Part shown: one piece after another, positions 10,933 to 19,566 of the stretch
Layout of the letters: each line of letters begins with the position of its first letter
Numbering within the stretch: position 1 is the stretch's first letter
DNA from: Whitmania pigra
Taxonomy: Eukaryota; Annelida; Clitellata; Hirudinida; Haemopidae
Direction of reading: 5' to 3'
DNA: 64,000 bases
NCBI GenBank assembly: GCA_021613335.1
Contig: JAJTWR010000070.1
Span: 62,001 to 126,000, forward strand
The notes under the pieces: generated by a model
Databases searched by the model: none
Seen by the model: the letters and a program-made list of their open reading frames with translations, nothing else
Told to the model about the DNA's origin: nothing
Position numbers and translations under genes: made by a program

Positions 10933-11021
10933 TTTTATTTAGACGGCAATAATGTCGCTAAAATAATAGAACTTTACATGCTGTTAAGAAATAATTAAGA
11001 AGTTAAATTTTTAAATAAATT

Positions 11022-11483
11022 ATGACACTAAAAACAGGCGATCAAGCCCCTGAATTTAATTTGTACAATTCAGAACTTAAAGAAGTAAGTTTGACAGATT
11101 TTAGAGGGAAAAAAGTGGTTTTACATTTTTTTCCGATGGCTTTTACGGGCGTATGTACCACCCAGTTATGCGCCATCAGAGATTCTTTTGAATACTATCA
11201 AGACGTTAATGCCGTGGTATTGGCTATTTCTGTCGATTCGCCTTTTGCATTGGCTAAATTTAAAGAAGAACAAAAGTATCAGTTTTCTTTGTTATCTGAT
11301 TTTAACAAAAAAGTATCGATTGCTTACGGCGTTTTTTACGAAGAATTTGTTTTTAATTTAAAAGGCGTATCAAAAAGGGCGGCATTTGTTATTGATGAAC
11401 AAGGCAAAATAGTTTATGCAGAGGCGCTTGAAAATGCGGGAGATCTTCCTGATTTTGATGCCATTAAGCAGGCTTTGGCCTAG
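11022..11483 (+). CDS. Peroxiredoxin (AhpC/TSA redoxin family)
   Basis: Thioredoxin-fold thiol peroxidase that reduces peroxides in the cytoplasm. The peroxidatic cysteine is Cys45 in the FPMAFTGVCTTQLC motif (Pro38, Thr42 and Cys45 form the PxxxT/SxxC pattern). A second cysteine at position 50 is also present and could resolve the disulfide as in BCP-type enzymes. Length is 153 residues without a C-terminal extension, as in the AhpE/BCP-like groups. It is a single gene upstream of the tRNA-Arg, with the IS remnant on its other side. The exact subclass is not certain. Confidence 0.92.
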   Translation: MTLKTGDQAPEFNLYNSELKEVSLTDFRGKKVVLHFFPMAFTGVCTTQLCAIRDSFEYYQDVNAVVLAISVDSPFALAKFKEEQKYQFSLLSDFNKKVSIAYGVFYEEFVFNLKGVSKRAAFVIDEQGKIVYAEALENAGDLPDFDAIKQALA

Positions 11484-11606
11484 TGTAGGCGGTTAAAATA
11501 GAGCTTAAGCGGCATGAAAATTTATGGCAGATTTAACCTAAAGATGAAAAAATAAAAATTCGTTGCAAATATAATTCTTAAAACTTACATTTGCAATCTT
11601 TTAAAA

Positions 11607-11680
11607 GCATTCGTAGCTCAATTGGATAGAGCGTCTGACTACGGATCAGGAGGTTTGGGGTTCGAATCCCTACGAGTGCA
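11607..11680 (+). tRNA. tRNA-Arg (anticodon ACG)
   Basis: A 74-base cloverleaf. Acceptor arms GCATTCG (11607-11613) and CGAGTGC (11673-11679) pair with one G-T, followed by discriminator A. The D arm has AGCTCAATTGGATAGAGC. The anticodon loop CTACGGA gives ACG, read as ICG after deamination, for CGN arginine codons. The T arm has GGTTCGAATCC. CCA is not encoded. Confidence 0.97.
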
Positions 11681-11693
11681 CAATAGCTTAATT

Positions 11694-11726
11694 AAGCCTT
11701 TACGCCCATGCGCTAAGGCTTTTACT
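11694..11726 (+). terminator. Terminator after tRNA-Arg
   Basis: AAGCCTT (11694-11700) and AAGGCTT (11715-11721) form a stem with a 14-base loop, followed by TTACTTTTT. It lies 14 bases after the tRNA and just before adk. Confidence 0.65.
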
Positions 11727-11744
11727 TTTTAAAGATAATCTTGC

Positions 11745-12317
11745 ATGCTAAATTTAGTTATTTTTGGCCCTCCGGGAGCCGGAAAGGGTACCCAATCAGA
11801 GAAATTGATCGAACGGTATCAATTGCTACACATTTCAACGGGCAATCTTTTCAGAGATCACATTAAAAAACAAACCGATTTGGGGCAGCAAGTGAGCAGG
11901 TTGATTGCCAATGGCGAATTAGTGTCTGATTCCATTACCATTGCCATGCTGGAAAAAGAAGTAGAAAAAGATCCTCAGGCCAAAGGTTATATTTTCGATG
12001 GTTTTCCGCGTACGGTTAAACAGGCTCAAGAGTTAGACAGGCTTTTAGCAAGCAAAGAGGAGAAAGTTACAGGCGTTATTGCCTTAGAGGTTGATCAGCT
12101 TGAATTAACGCGCCGTATAGCAGAACGCCATAAATCAAGCGGGCGACCCGACGATGACGCCCAAAAATTGAAAAAACGAATTGAAGAATATTTCAATAAA
12201 ACAATACTTGTGCTACCTTATTATCAGCAACAAAACAAGCTGGTTAAAATAAACGGAATCGGAGATATTGATAGGGTATTTGCAAACCTTTGTAAGGTTG
12301 TTGACGGTTTTTTCTGA
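11745..12317 (+). CDS. adk: Adenylate kinase
   Basis: Catalyses ATP + AMP to 2 ADP. The P-loop FGPPGAGKGTQ lies at about residues 7-17. The AMP-binding ISTGNLFRDHIKK and GFPRTVKQAQEL motifs are present. The LID region is short (RRIAERHKSSGRPDDD) and lacks the four-cysteine zinc site, as in the 190-residue Bacteroidota form. It is followed 57 bases later by obg, a common neighbour. Confidence 0.97.
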   Translation: MLNLVIFGPPGAGKGTQSEKLIERYQLLHISTGNLFRDHIKKQTDLGQQVSRLIANGELVSDSITIAMLEKEVEKDPQAKGYIFDGFPRTVKQAQELDRLLASKEEKVTGVIALEVDQLELTRRIAERHKSSGRPDDDAQKLKKRIEEYFNKTILVLPYYQQQNKLVKINGIGDIDRVFANLCKVVDGFF

Positions 12318-12374
12318 AATTGAGGTCAACTGCCAAATATTTGTTTCGCTTTACTCTCTGAAATTCTAAGTCAT

Positions 12375-13373
12375 ATGTTGCAGGGTTCTAATTTTGTAGA
12401 TTATGTAAAAATTTGTTGTCGTTCGGGGAAGGGCGGAGCGGGTTCTGCACATTTACACCGCGATAAGCATACGGCAAAAGGCGGGCCGGATGGAGGAGAT
12501 GGCGGTCGCGGCGGGCATATTATGATAAAAGGGAATGCACAATTTTGGACCTTACTTCATTTAAAATACCGTAAACATGTTATTGCAGAAAATGGAGGAG
12601 ATGGCGGAAGCGGTCGGAAAACAGGCCGCAACGGCAATGATGAAATATTGGAAGTTCCGTTAGGAACTATTGCCCGCTGCGCAGATACGGGCGAGGCGGT
12701 TTTTGAAATTATCCAAGACGGAGAAACAAAAATTTTGACCGCCGGCGGACGCGGCGGTTTAGGCAATTGGCATTTTAAATCGGCTACCTTGCAAACCCCC
12801 CGCTTTGCCCAACCGGGCCAAATCGGTAAAGAAGAATGGATTATTTTAGAGCTAAAAGTATTGGCCGATGTAGGCTTGGTAGGTTTTCCTAATGCCGGAA
12901 AATCTACGTTGCTATCGGTTATGTCGGCCGCAAAACCCGAAATTGCCGATTATCCTTTTACCACTCTGACGCCCAATTTAGGTATTGTTTCTTATCGTGA
13001 CAACAAATCTTTTGTAATGGCTGATATTCCCGGCATTATAGAAGGAGCTTCAAAAGGTAGAGGACTGGGATTCCGTTTTTTAAGGCATATCGAAAGAAAT
13101 GCCGTTTTGTTGTTTATCGTACCGGCAGATACAAACAGAACCATTGCCCAAGAGTACCAAATACTGAAAAAAGAACTTCGGCAATACAACAGCGAACTAA
13201 TGCGCAAACCGCATGTACTTGCCGTAACAAAAAGCGATTTACTTGATGAGGAATTGAAAGCCGAAATGGTAAAAGAAATGCGCTTAAATATACCTGCCGT
13301 GTTTATCTCCTCGGTTACTCAAAGAGGGATTTTAGAACTGAAGGATTTACTTTGGAATGCAATTAATAACTAA
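12375..13373 (+). CDS. obgE: Obg-family GTPase (ribosome-associated)
   Basis: Essential P-loop GTPase that binds the large ribosomal subunit. The N-terminal Obg domain (residues 4-160) shows the glycine-rich repeats, for example GGDGGRGGH and [14 protein letters not shown]. The GTPase domain follows with G1 [10 protein letters not shown]3 DIPG, and G4 in TKSD. The protein ends at 332 residues, so the OCT C-terminal domain of some homologues is absent. It ends in a gap of 76 bases facing the convergent polysaccharide locus. Confidence 0.96.
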   Translation: MLQGSNFVDYVKICCRSGKGGAGSAHLHRDKHTAKGGPDGGDGGRGGHIMIKGNAQFWTLLHLKYRKHVIAENGGDGGSGRKTGRNGNDEILEVPLGTIARCADTGEAVFEIIQDGETKILTAGGRGGLGNWHFKSATLQTPRFAQPGQIGKEEWIILELKVLADVGLVGFPNAGKSTLLSVMSAAKPEIADYPFTTLTPNLGIVSYRDNKSFVMADIPGIIEGASKGRGLGFRFLRHIERNAVLLFIVPADTNRTIAQEYQILKKELRQYNSELMRKPHVLAVTKSDLLDEELKAEMVKEMRLNIPAVFISSVTQRGILELKDLLWNAINN

Positions 13374-13412
13374 AATTAAAGATTCTCCATTTTTATTCAT
13401 CGGCCAAACTTT

Positions 13413-13434
13413 TGAGGCGGTAAAAAGCGCCTTA
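13413..13434. terminator. Possible bidirectional terminator between obg and the polysaccharide locus
   Basis: AGGCG (13415-13419) and CGCCT (13428-13432) can form a short hairpin in the 76-base gap between two convergent genes. The T run is weak on both strands, so this is a low-confidence call based mostly on position. Confidence 0.35.
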
Positions 13435-13449
13435 ACCTTCAGGGGATAA

Positions 13450-14004
13450 TTATTCGTCTATTTTTCTTTCTTTAATCCAGACAGCGGGATGGCCTTGATA
13501 AATGCCATAGGGTTTTAAATCTTTGCCGGCAACCGAATTAACGGTAAGTACCGCGTGAGATTTTACCCTGACCCCGGGGCAAACGGTAGCCTTAGCGCCA
13601 ATCCATGCGCCTTCTTCAATTACAATGGGTTTGGTGATTAAATCAAAGGATGATTTTGTAAAATCGTGATTTCCGGTAAGCAGCATGGCTTGTTGGGAAA
13701 TGCAGGCATTTTTGCCGATATGCACTTCGGCTAAATTTTCAATTCGGCATTCGGCAAGCCAGGCATAATCTCCAACGGTTAATTTCCAAGGATAATAAAC
13801 GTAAATACCCGGTTTAATACGAACATCTTTACCGATTTTTGCGCCAAAAAGTCTCAGCATAAAAACAAGAACGCCGCTAAAAGGGATGATACCCGATCTG
13901 ATCAAAAAAAGACTGGTAAAATACCAGCATGCCATCTTTAATTTTGAAGCGCCGGTATCGAAATTTTTTTTATCAAATGCTTTTTTCAGTTTTGTTTGAT
14001 TCAT
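13450..14004 (-). CDS. WcaF-type polysaccharide acetyltransferase
   Basis: Left-handed beta-helix (hexapeptide repeat) O-acetyltransferase of the colanic acid WcaF type. Repeats are seen in IGKNACISQQAMLLTG, the acetyl-CoA-site motif GNHDFTKSSFDLI, and the coil IEEGAWIGAKATVCPGV. It ends with GIYQGHPAVWIKERK, equivalent to the usual GxPAKxIK ending. A hydrophobic N-terminal stretch (about residues 27-55) may attach it to the membrane. It is the last gene of the 34-kb minus-strand locus and overlaps the upstream gene by 32 bases. WcaF-like genes often accompany XrtY-type exosortase loci in Bacteroidota, which fits its neighbour. Confidence 0.88.
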   Translation of the reverse strand: MNQTKLKKAFDKKNFDTGASKLKMACWYFTSLFLIRSGIIPFSGVLVFMLRLFGAKIGKDVRIKPGIYVYYPWKLTVGDYAWLAECRIENLAEVHIGKNACISQQAMLLTGNHDFTKSSFDLITKPIVIEEGAWIGAKATVCPGVRVKSHAVLTVNSVAGKDLKPYGIYQGHPAVWIKERKIDE

Positions 14005-15469
14005 GCTTTTTTGAGTTCATGTTCAACCAAATGTAAATTACAATCATTAAAAGAATGTAAATAAACCCGTTGAAAAGATCGTGATGATCGAGATTCAAAA
14101 AAGGTTTATTTTTGTTCCAATAAAGTGAAAGGAATACAAAACGAAAGATATTGGCTGTTTGGATAAGCAGTAAACCGAATACCCAAAATTTTAATTTAGC
14201 TCTAAAAGATTTAGGATAGGCGATAAGGAATGCCGTAAAAGCTCCCATTATATCGTAACCCAAGCATGCGTAAACCAAAGAAATTCCTCTTCGGCCTGTA
14301 ACAACCAAAGACGTATCGGCCGTTAGTACATGATAGTTAAGACTTTTGAGAATAAATGCCGCACTTTCTATAGAAAAATGCCGCCACCAACGAATATAGT
14401 TAAGATGATTATCTAAAAAAGGAATGTAAAATCCGCCTTTGGCGGTAATTCCAATATAGGCAATGTTAAAATAGTAGATTGCAAGATAACTGGTAAAAAA
14501 AATGAGGATAAAACCTAAGTAGCTATTTTGCCATCTGTTAAAAGGGCTCTTGGTTTGCTCATGCAGTTTTGTTTTTGCTTTTAATTGTTCTTCAATTTTC
14601 ATATCAACTACTAATCTAAACCAAAAACCTTGTAAAAAATGAAATAATATACCTGTTTTTCCATCAAAAAAACCCAGTTGAAAAATCATGCGGTATGAAA
14701 AATATAAAAACGGGCGAAAATATCTTGGTAAATTGTACCAAATGTTTTTAAAGTAAGCGGTGCGCTGATTGGGGTCTCCAAAAAGTTTTGCGTCAAATTT
14801 TTTTTCTCTTAGGCGTAATAAACGTTCCGTTTCGTCTGCCGCTACCAAATCGCTATACCTGTTATGTTTTGTAATCCAAAAACTAATTTGATTTTCTTTT
14901 AGATTCTCTTCGATTAAATGTCCTTTTTTCCAAACTTTGGTTTCCCCTTGTACCATAAAGCGGTGATCCATTAACTCGCTCAAATCAGAATAGCCGATAC
15001 CTGTGCGGAACATTTTGAGCAAATACTTGGGATAATAGCCTCCAAAACGAATCCATTTGCCTTTAAAGTAATTTTTTCTATTAAAATAAATGCCGTTTAT
15101 GTTGGCATAATCTTCATTTCGGAAATGCTTGAGTAAGCATATCAGTTCGGGGGTAAGCGCCTGGTCGGCGTCTAAGCCGATGGTCCAAGGGGTTTGAATG
15201 GCAAAGGTTTTTAATGCAAAAGCCCATTGCTTGGGGTGTGTTTCAAAAGCATGTTGTTTAACATTTGCTCCATAGCTTTGGGCAATTTCTAAGGTTTTAT
15301 CGGTACTGCCGCTATCTAAGATAAAAATGGGCGCTTTTAACTCGGCGATAGAGTTTAGCAATCTAGGTAAATGCTGTTCTTCGTTAAAGGTAAGAATAAC
15401 AAAAGAAAACTGCGGAGCGGTGTAATAATTGGGGAGAGCTAACATGTAATAACTGATGAGAGCGAACAA
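13973..15469 (-). CDS. Fusion of family 2 glycosyltransferase and exosortase-like membrane protein
   Basis: Residues 20 to about 250 are a GT-A glycosyltransferase. FSFVILTFNEEQHLPRLL opens the fold, DSGSTD is at 52-57 and the metal-binding LDADQA at 99-104. Residues about 315-485 are a multi-pass membrane domain carrying the exosortase/archaeosortase triad: Cys402 in VYACLGYD, Arg443 in ANIFRFVF, and His462/His463 in LDHHDLFNGFIY. Exosortases cleave and re-attach C-terminal sorting tails in the cytoplasmic membrane, and XrtY-type members sit in Bacteroidota polysaccharide loci. Both halves are complete and in one uninterrupted frame. A later start at Met9 (15445) is possible. No PEP-CTERM-like substrate is seen in the window. 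The sortase role is inferred from the triad. Confidence 0.85.
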   Translation of the reverse strand: MFALISYYMLALPNYYTAPQFSFVILTFNEEQHLPRLLNSIAELKAPIFILDSGSTDKTLEIAQSYGANVKQHAFETHPKQWAFALKTFAIQTPWTIGLDADQALTPELICLLKHFRNEDYANINGIYFNRKNYFKGKWIRFGGYYPKYLLKMFRTGIGYSDLSELMDHRFMVQGETKVWKKGHLIEENLKENQISFWITKHNRYSDLVAADETERLLRLREKKFDAKLFGDPNQRTAYFKNIWYNLPRYFRPFLYFSYRMIFQLGFFDGKTGILFHFLQGFWFRLVVDMKIEEQLKAKTKLHEQTKSPFNRWQNSYLGFILIFFTSYLAIYYFNIAYIGITAKGGFYIPFLDNHLNYIRWWRHFSIESAAFILKSLNYHVLTADTSLVVTGRRGISLVYACLGYDIMGAFTAFLIAYPKSFRAKLKFWVFGLLLIQTANIFRFVFLSLYWNKNKPFLNLDHHDLFNGFIYILLMIVIYIWLNMNSKKHESNKTEKSI

Positions 15470-15562
15470 AGTTAGGAATCAAATATCGTATTACCAACAA
15501 GATGTTAAGTTGAGTTTTTATAGGTTGCTTTGTTGGTTGATATGATCTAAAATCAAAAATTT

Positions 15563-16180
15563 TCAAATTTCAGCACAAATAATCATTGATTTCCAGAGGT
15601 AAGGGAATCGTCCTGCGCCTTTAAAATCAGTTATCGTAAAGCCGTTTTCTTCTAACAGCAAGGTTAAAGTACGCTTGGACCATAATTTAATATGCCCTCC
15701 TTGCCAAAGCGGGTTGGCATGATGATCCCATTTTCCTGCTAAGGAAATTGCCAGGTTTTTCAGATAACCATGATACGGAGTAGAAAGGATAAACCTGCCG
15801 CCTCCGGTTTGGAGCAAAATTTTTTTGACAAATTGCACAAAGCCTCCCGGGTTATACAGGTGTTCTATTACTTCGGTAGAGATGACGGTATTGAAAGAGA
15901 TATTTTTAAAGGCTTCCGGTAAATGGTTATCGGATAAATTTTGTAATTCAAATCGGTCCGGAAATTGCTTTTTAGCAATGGCAATACCCGAAACAGAAGC
16001 GTCTGTACCGTATGCATTAAAACCAAATTTAATTAGCTTAGTAGTTAAGCTGCCATTACCACAACCTAAATCAAGTATTATATCATCCGGATTAATAAGC
16101 TTAATTACCGGATCGTGTAAATATTTTTCGGTGTGTTCGGCTTGGGCGGTTGTAAAATTATAATCCTTATAATTAGTCAT
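15563..16180 (-). CDS. Class I SAM-dependent methyltransferase in polysaccharide locus
   Basis: A 205-residue UbiG-like methyltransferase. Motif I is ILDLGCGNGSLTTKL (about residues 34-48). YGTDAS marks the acidic end of strand 2, FNTVISTEVIEHLYNP motif II, and GGGRFILSTPYHGYLKN motif III. In polysaccharide loci such proteins methylate sugars or lipid-linked intermediates. The substrate here is unknown. The start overlaps the preceding glycosyltransferase gene's stop by 4 bases (16177-16180), so the genes are co-translated. Confidence 0.9.
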   Translation of the reverse strand: MTNYKDYNFTTAQAEHTEKYLHDPVIKLINPDDIILDLGCGNGSLTTKLIKFGFNAYGTDASVSGIAIAKKQFPDRFELQNLSDNHLPEAFKNISFNTVISTEVIEHLYNPGGFVQFVKKILLQTGGGRFILSTPYHGYLKNLAISLAGKWDHHANPLWQGGHIKLWSKRTLTLLLEENGFTITDFKGAGRFPYLWKSMIICAEI

Positions 16181-17316
16181 TTTGGCTGGGTAAGATAATT
16201 TTGATAATTATTTAGATAGTTTTTTGCCAATATTTTTGAATCGAAGTTTTGAAATACAATGCTTGATGCATGGGCAGAAATCCAATTTCGTTTCTTTGTT
16301 TGCAAAATTGCCTCGATAAGTTTTTGTTTAAGTTCTTCTTTTGTCCCGTCAAAAATCCAGCCTAGTTTTTTTTGCTCAACAAAATCTGCCAGACCTACCT
16401 GTTTGCTTAACAATACCGGCGTGCCTGCTAAAAGAGATTCTAAAACAACTACGGCAAAGTTTTCGTTATAAGAAGGCAGAACAAATAAGTCAATCGTTTG
16501 TAGAAATTGATACTTTTTTTTTTGGTCGAGCCAACCTAACCATATTACCTGCTCTTCTAAACCCAACCGTTTAATTTTGTCTTTTAAGGTTTTTATATAC
16601 GTTTGGCGGCCGCTACCTGCTATTTGCAGTATTACCTTTTTGTCAAGCTCTGCCATTACATCGAGCAAAAGCTCCAAGTTCTTTTTCTTTTCTACTCTGG
16701 ATAAAAAACCCAGCGAAAACTCCTTGTTTGTATTTTTAGTCGGCAGGTTAAATTGCGGTAAATCAATGATGTTAGCGCATTGGAAACGCTTACTGTTGGG
16801 GCTAATTTGGTCAATTTCGTCTATTTCTTGCATGCTTGTACCATGCAATATTGCAGCCCTGATTAATCTTTTTCCTAAAAAATAATGGAAAAGTTTTTTA
16901 ATAAATGATGCTTGTTTAAAAGTGTAAGGGCTGAACATCCCGTGAGGAGATATGATATAAGGCCATTTTCTGATATACAAAAGAAAGGCAGCCGTTATAC
17001 TGAAAATGTTCCACCAAGAATGGAGATGAATTACCTGAAATTTTTTGCCATGACGGTACAGCATACGCAGCATTTGAGGCGAAAAATGCGAATGATCTTT
17101 GGTCAGTCTTTTAAAATAAAATACGGTAACGCCATCTATGACGATGGGTGCGTTGGGCGTTACATTTAATTCTGTATTGCCATTGGCCGTGGTGGTGTAA
17201 ACGTGCACTTCGGCTCCTGCTTGGGTAAGGGCTTGGGCTAATTTGGAAACAACTACCGTAGTGCCGCCGTAAATAATTGCCGGTTGATAGGAGGGGCTAA
17301 TTAACAGAATTTTCAT
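16177..17316 (-). CDS. Family 4 glycosyltransferase
   Basis: A 379-residue GT-B enzyme that transfers a sugar from a nucleotide donor to the growing lipid-linked glycan. The N-terminal acceptor domain begins MKILLISPSYQPAIIYGGTTVVVSKLA. The key part YGGTTVVVSKLAQAL is the usual GG start loop. The donor domain starts at SLGFLSRVEKKKNLELLLD. The EX7E-type region reads LFVLPSYNENFAVVVLESLLAGTPVLLS, with the two Glu in ENFAVVVLE. It overlaps genes on both sides. The sugar is unknown. Confidence 0.93.
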   Translation of the reverse strand: MKILLISPSYQPAIIYGGTTVVVSKLAQALTQAGAEVHVYTTTANGNTELNVTPNAPIVIDGVTVFYFKRLTKDHSHFSPQMLRMLYRHGKKFQVIHLHSWWNIFSITAAFLLYIRKWPYIISPHGMFSPYTFKQASFIKKLFHYFLGKRLIRAAILHGTSMQEIDEIDQISPNSKRFQCANIIDLPQFNLPTKNTNKEFSLGFLSRVEKKKNLELLLDVMAELDKKVILQIAGSGRQTYIKTLKDKIKRLGLEEQVIWLGWLDQKKKYQFLQTIDLFVLPSYNENFAVVVLESLLAGTPVLLSKQVGLADFVEQKKLGWIFDGTKEELKQKLIEAILQTKKRNWISAHASSIVFQNFDSKILAKNYLNNYQNYLTQPK

Positions 17317-18325
17317 TTTTTTCTAATCTGCGGTATAATTGTTCGTATTGCCAAACAATGTTTTCAAATTGGAACCGACGGATGTTTGCAAAACCCAAAT
17401 TAATTAAATTATTTCTAAGCGATTCATTTTGAATAAGTTCTATAATGCCTTTTCTTATAGATTGGATATCGTAAGGATTTACAAAAAAAGCCGCTTTTCC
17501 GGCTACTTCAGGCATAGAGGAAAGATTGCCTGTTATTACGGGAAGACCGCTTGACTGGGCCTCTAAAATGGGCAATCCAAAACCTTCGGCAACGCTGCAA
17601 AACAGCAGGATATCTGCTTTTTGGTATAGCAGATAAAGTTCGGAAGGTTTTAAATCGATATGGTTTTTATAAACAATTTGGTGTTGCGCTAAAAGCATTT
17701 TCTCGGACGCAGATAACCGGCCGACAATCCATAATTGGCAACAAATACCATTTAAAGCAGGAATCAGATTTTGCAGGTTTTTGTTAAAATCGGTGCCTAC
17801 TTGCAAAAGTATGGGGCAGTTTGTATGGAATGAATGATTAGCCCGTTTTTTAAAAATCGGATCAATAAAATTGGGAATAACTGTAATTTTTGAAGATGGA
17901 ACATTTACATGTTTTAGCAATTCTTGTTTGGTGGCCTCGGATACGGCGGTGAGAGCGTGCGCAAATTTAACAGGCCATTTTACCCAAAATAATTCAAGTA
18001 ATTTTCGTTTAATTCCGCTGCTGCGCTCTAAAAAACTCAGGTCGTGATAGGTTATTATTCTTTTACTAAACCAAGCTCCTAAAACGGCATAATAAACATC
18101 GCCCGTAATATGCACCGTTTTCCGATTAAATTTTAGCAGGTAGAGCGTATTTTTGATTCGGGGCCAAAAACCTTTGCTTAAACAAGGCAGTTCTATTTTG
18201 GCGCTTGGGTAGGCCCCGCGGTTATTAATGGCCTGCATAATAGGCATAAACAAATTTTCAATGCTGCGCGAACCGGGAAAAGCCCTGCGAAAAATAAATA
18301 TTAGCGAATTGCTTTTTTTTATCAT
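17297..18325 (-). CDS. Family 4 glycosyltransferase
   Basis: A 342-residue GT-B glycosyltransferase. The N-terminal half is short (residues 1-165). The donor-binding half shows LLQVGTDFNKNLQNLIPALNG and the catalytic-site region LLFCSVAEGFGLPILEAQSSGLPVI, where EGFGLPILE is the EX7E motif. It resembles the mannosyltransferase type (WbaZ/MtfB-like), but the donor cannot be read from sequence. It overlaps the next gene by 20 bases and the previous by 4, so it is part of the same operon. Confidence 0.92.
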   Translation of the reverse strand: MIKKSNSLIFIFRRAFPGSRSIENLFMPIMQAINNRGAYPSAKIELPCLSKGFWPRIKNTLYLLKFNRKTVHITGDVYYAVLGAWFSKRIITYHDLSFLERSSGIKRKLLELFWVKWPVKFAHALTAVSEATKQELLKHVNVPSSKITVIPNFIDPIFKKRANHSFHTNCPILLQVGTDFNKNLQNLIPALNGICCQLWIVGRLSASEKMLLAQHQIVYKNHIDLKPSELYLLYQKADILLFCSVAEGFGLPILEAQSSGLPVITGNLSSMPEVAGKAAFFVNPYDIQSIRKGIIELIQNESLRNNLINLGFANIRRFQFENIVWQYEQLYRRLEKNENSVN

Positions 18326-19566
18326 TTTCTAATTGAGTTGATAAAAGTTTTAATGGCTTGATGATAACTATGCCATTGGTAATTTTCAGCGGCGCGTTGA
18401 GCAGCCATGCCATCGCTAATAATTTTTTCAGGATTTTCCAGATAACTTAAAATAGCATTTTTTAAAGCGAGAACATTTCCCGCATCGATTACCATTCCGC
18501 CTCCATGTTTAATTACCGAATCAGCGGCTCCCGTATTTTCGGTTACAATTACCGGAGTGCCGCAGGCCATACACTCTAAAACCACCATTGCCCACGAATC
18601 TAGCAGGGAAGGAAAAACAAATAAATCAGCTTTTTGATAATAATTTCGTAATGCTTGATGCGTTTGGTTGGTAATGTGTTGGAAATTTATCCGCCCTTTA
18701 AACCGGTCTAATTCTTGCTTGTCTATAAGCCCTCCTATAAAGGTGATTTTGAACTGAAACGAGGTTTCTTTAGCAAGCGCTGAAACGGCTTTTAAAAGCT
18801 CGATAATCCCTTTTCTTTTGATAATGGCTCCCACAAATAAGATGTTTAGCGGGGTATGATTGAAGTTTTTTATTTCTTTATTTTTTGGTTGAAATATTGA
18901 AGGATTAAACCCCAAATTAGCGGTAAACAATTTCTCAGGCGAGATATGATGTTTAGTCATGCTGTTTTTGGCAAATTGCGACAGCACAATAATTCTATCA
19001 GCCAATTGATATTCTTTTTCTTTAATCAAGTTCACCTTCTTCCTAAAGCGGTTGGCGTGTAAATGCGACAAGCCGACGTATTGACCGGCAAGAGATTCTA
19101 TTTCAAGGTAATGTATTTGCGCCAGATCTAAAACGGTGTGTTTCCCCATTTTTTTGGCTTCTTTAAATGAAAGCGCGCTACTCATTTCATAACCGATCAA
19201 CAGGTCGAAATCTTCTTTTACAATTAAGCGTTTAGTTAATTTGTCATGCCATCTGTCAAAAAAGAATTGCGATTGCTCGCCTTGTTTAATAAAAGATATT
19301 TTACTGATAATGACTCTTAAAAATTCAACAAACGGGGCTTGTAACACCCGAATAGTTTCGAGTTCAGGATCAAATTTTTTAAGCAATTGCATTTCCAGTT
19401 TTTTGACAAATGCAGATGGAAGCAGTTTTTGTATTTTTTTCCGGAACCAACCATTTGGTCGGTACCAAAAAAGGGTTATAAAAGTAACCTGATGACCCGC
19501 TTTTATCAAGGCTTTTATAAGTTCGTAGGTATATTGCTTGCCTGATTGGGATACGATGATTTTCAT
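18322..19566 (-). CDS. Family 4 glycosyltransferase
   Basis: A 414-residue GT-B enzyme with an insertion of basic residues in the N-terminal half (about residues 45-130). The donor domain contains LNILFVGAIIKRKGIIELLKA and the site motif LFVFPSLLDSWAMVVLECMACGTPVIV, in which the first Glu of EX7E is replaced by Asp (DSWAMVVLE). This is a common variant. It overlaps genes on both sides by 4 bases. Confidence 0.92.
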   Translation of the reverse strand: MKIIVSQSGKQYTYELIKALIKAGHQVTFITLFWYRPNGWFRKKIQKLLPSAFVKKLEMQLLKKFDPELETIRVLQAPFVEFLRVIISKISFIKQGEQSQFFFDRWHDKLTKRLIVKEDFDLLIGYEMSSALSFKEAKKMGKHTVLDLAQIHYLEIESLAGQYVGLSHLHANRFRKKVNLIKEKEYQLADRIIVLSQFAKNSMTKHHISPEKLFTANLGFNPSIFQPKNKEIKNFNHTPLNILFVGAIIKRKGIIELLKAVSALAKETSFQFKITFIGGLIDKQELDRFKGRINFQHITNQTHQALRNYYQKADLFVFPSLLDSWAMVVLECMACGTPVIVTENTGAADSVIKHGGGMVIDAGNVLALKNAILSYLENPEKIISDGMAAQRAAENYQWHSYHQAIKTFINSIRK

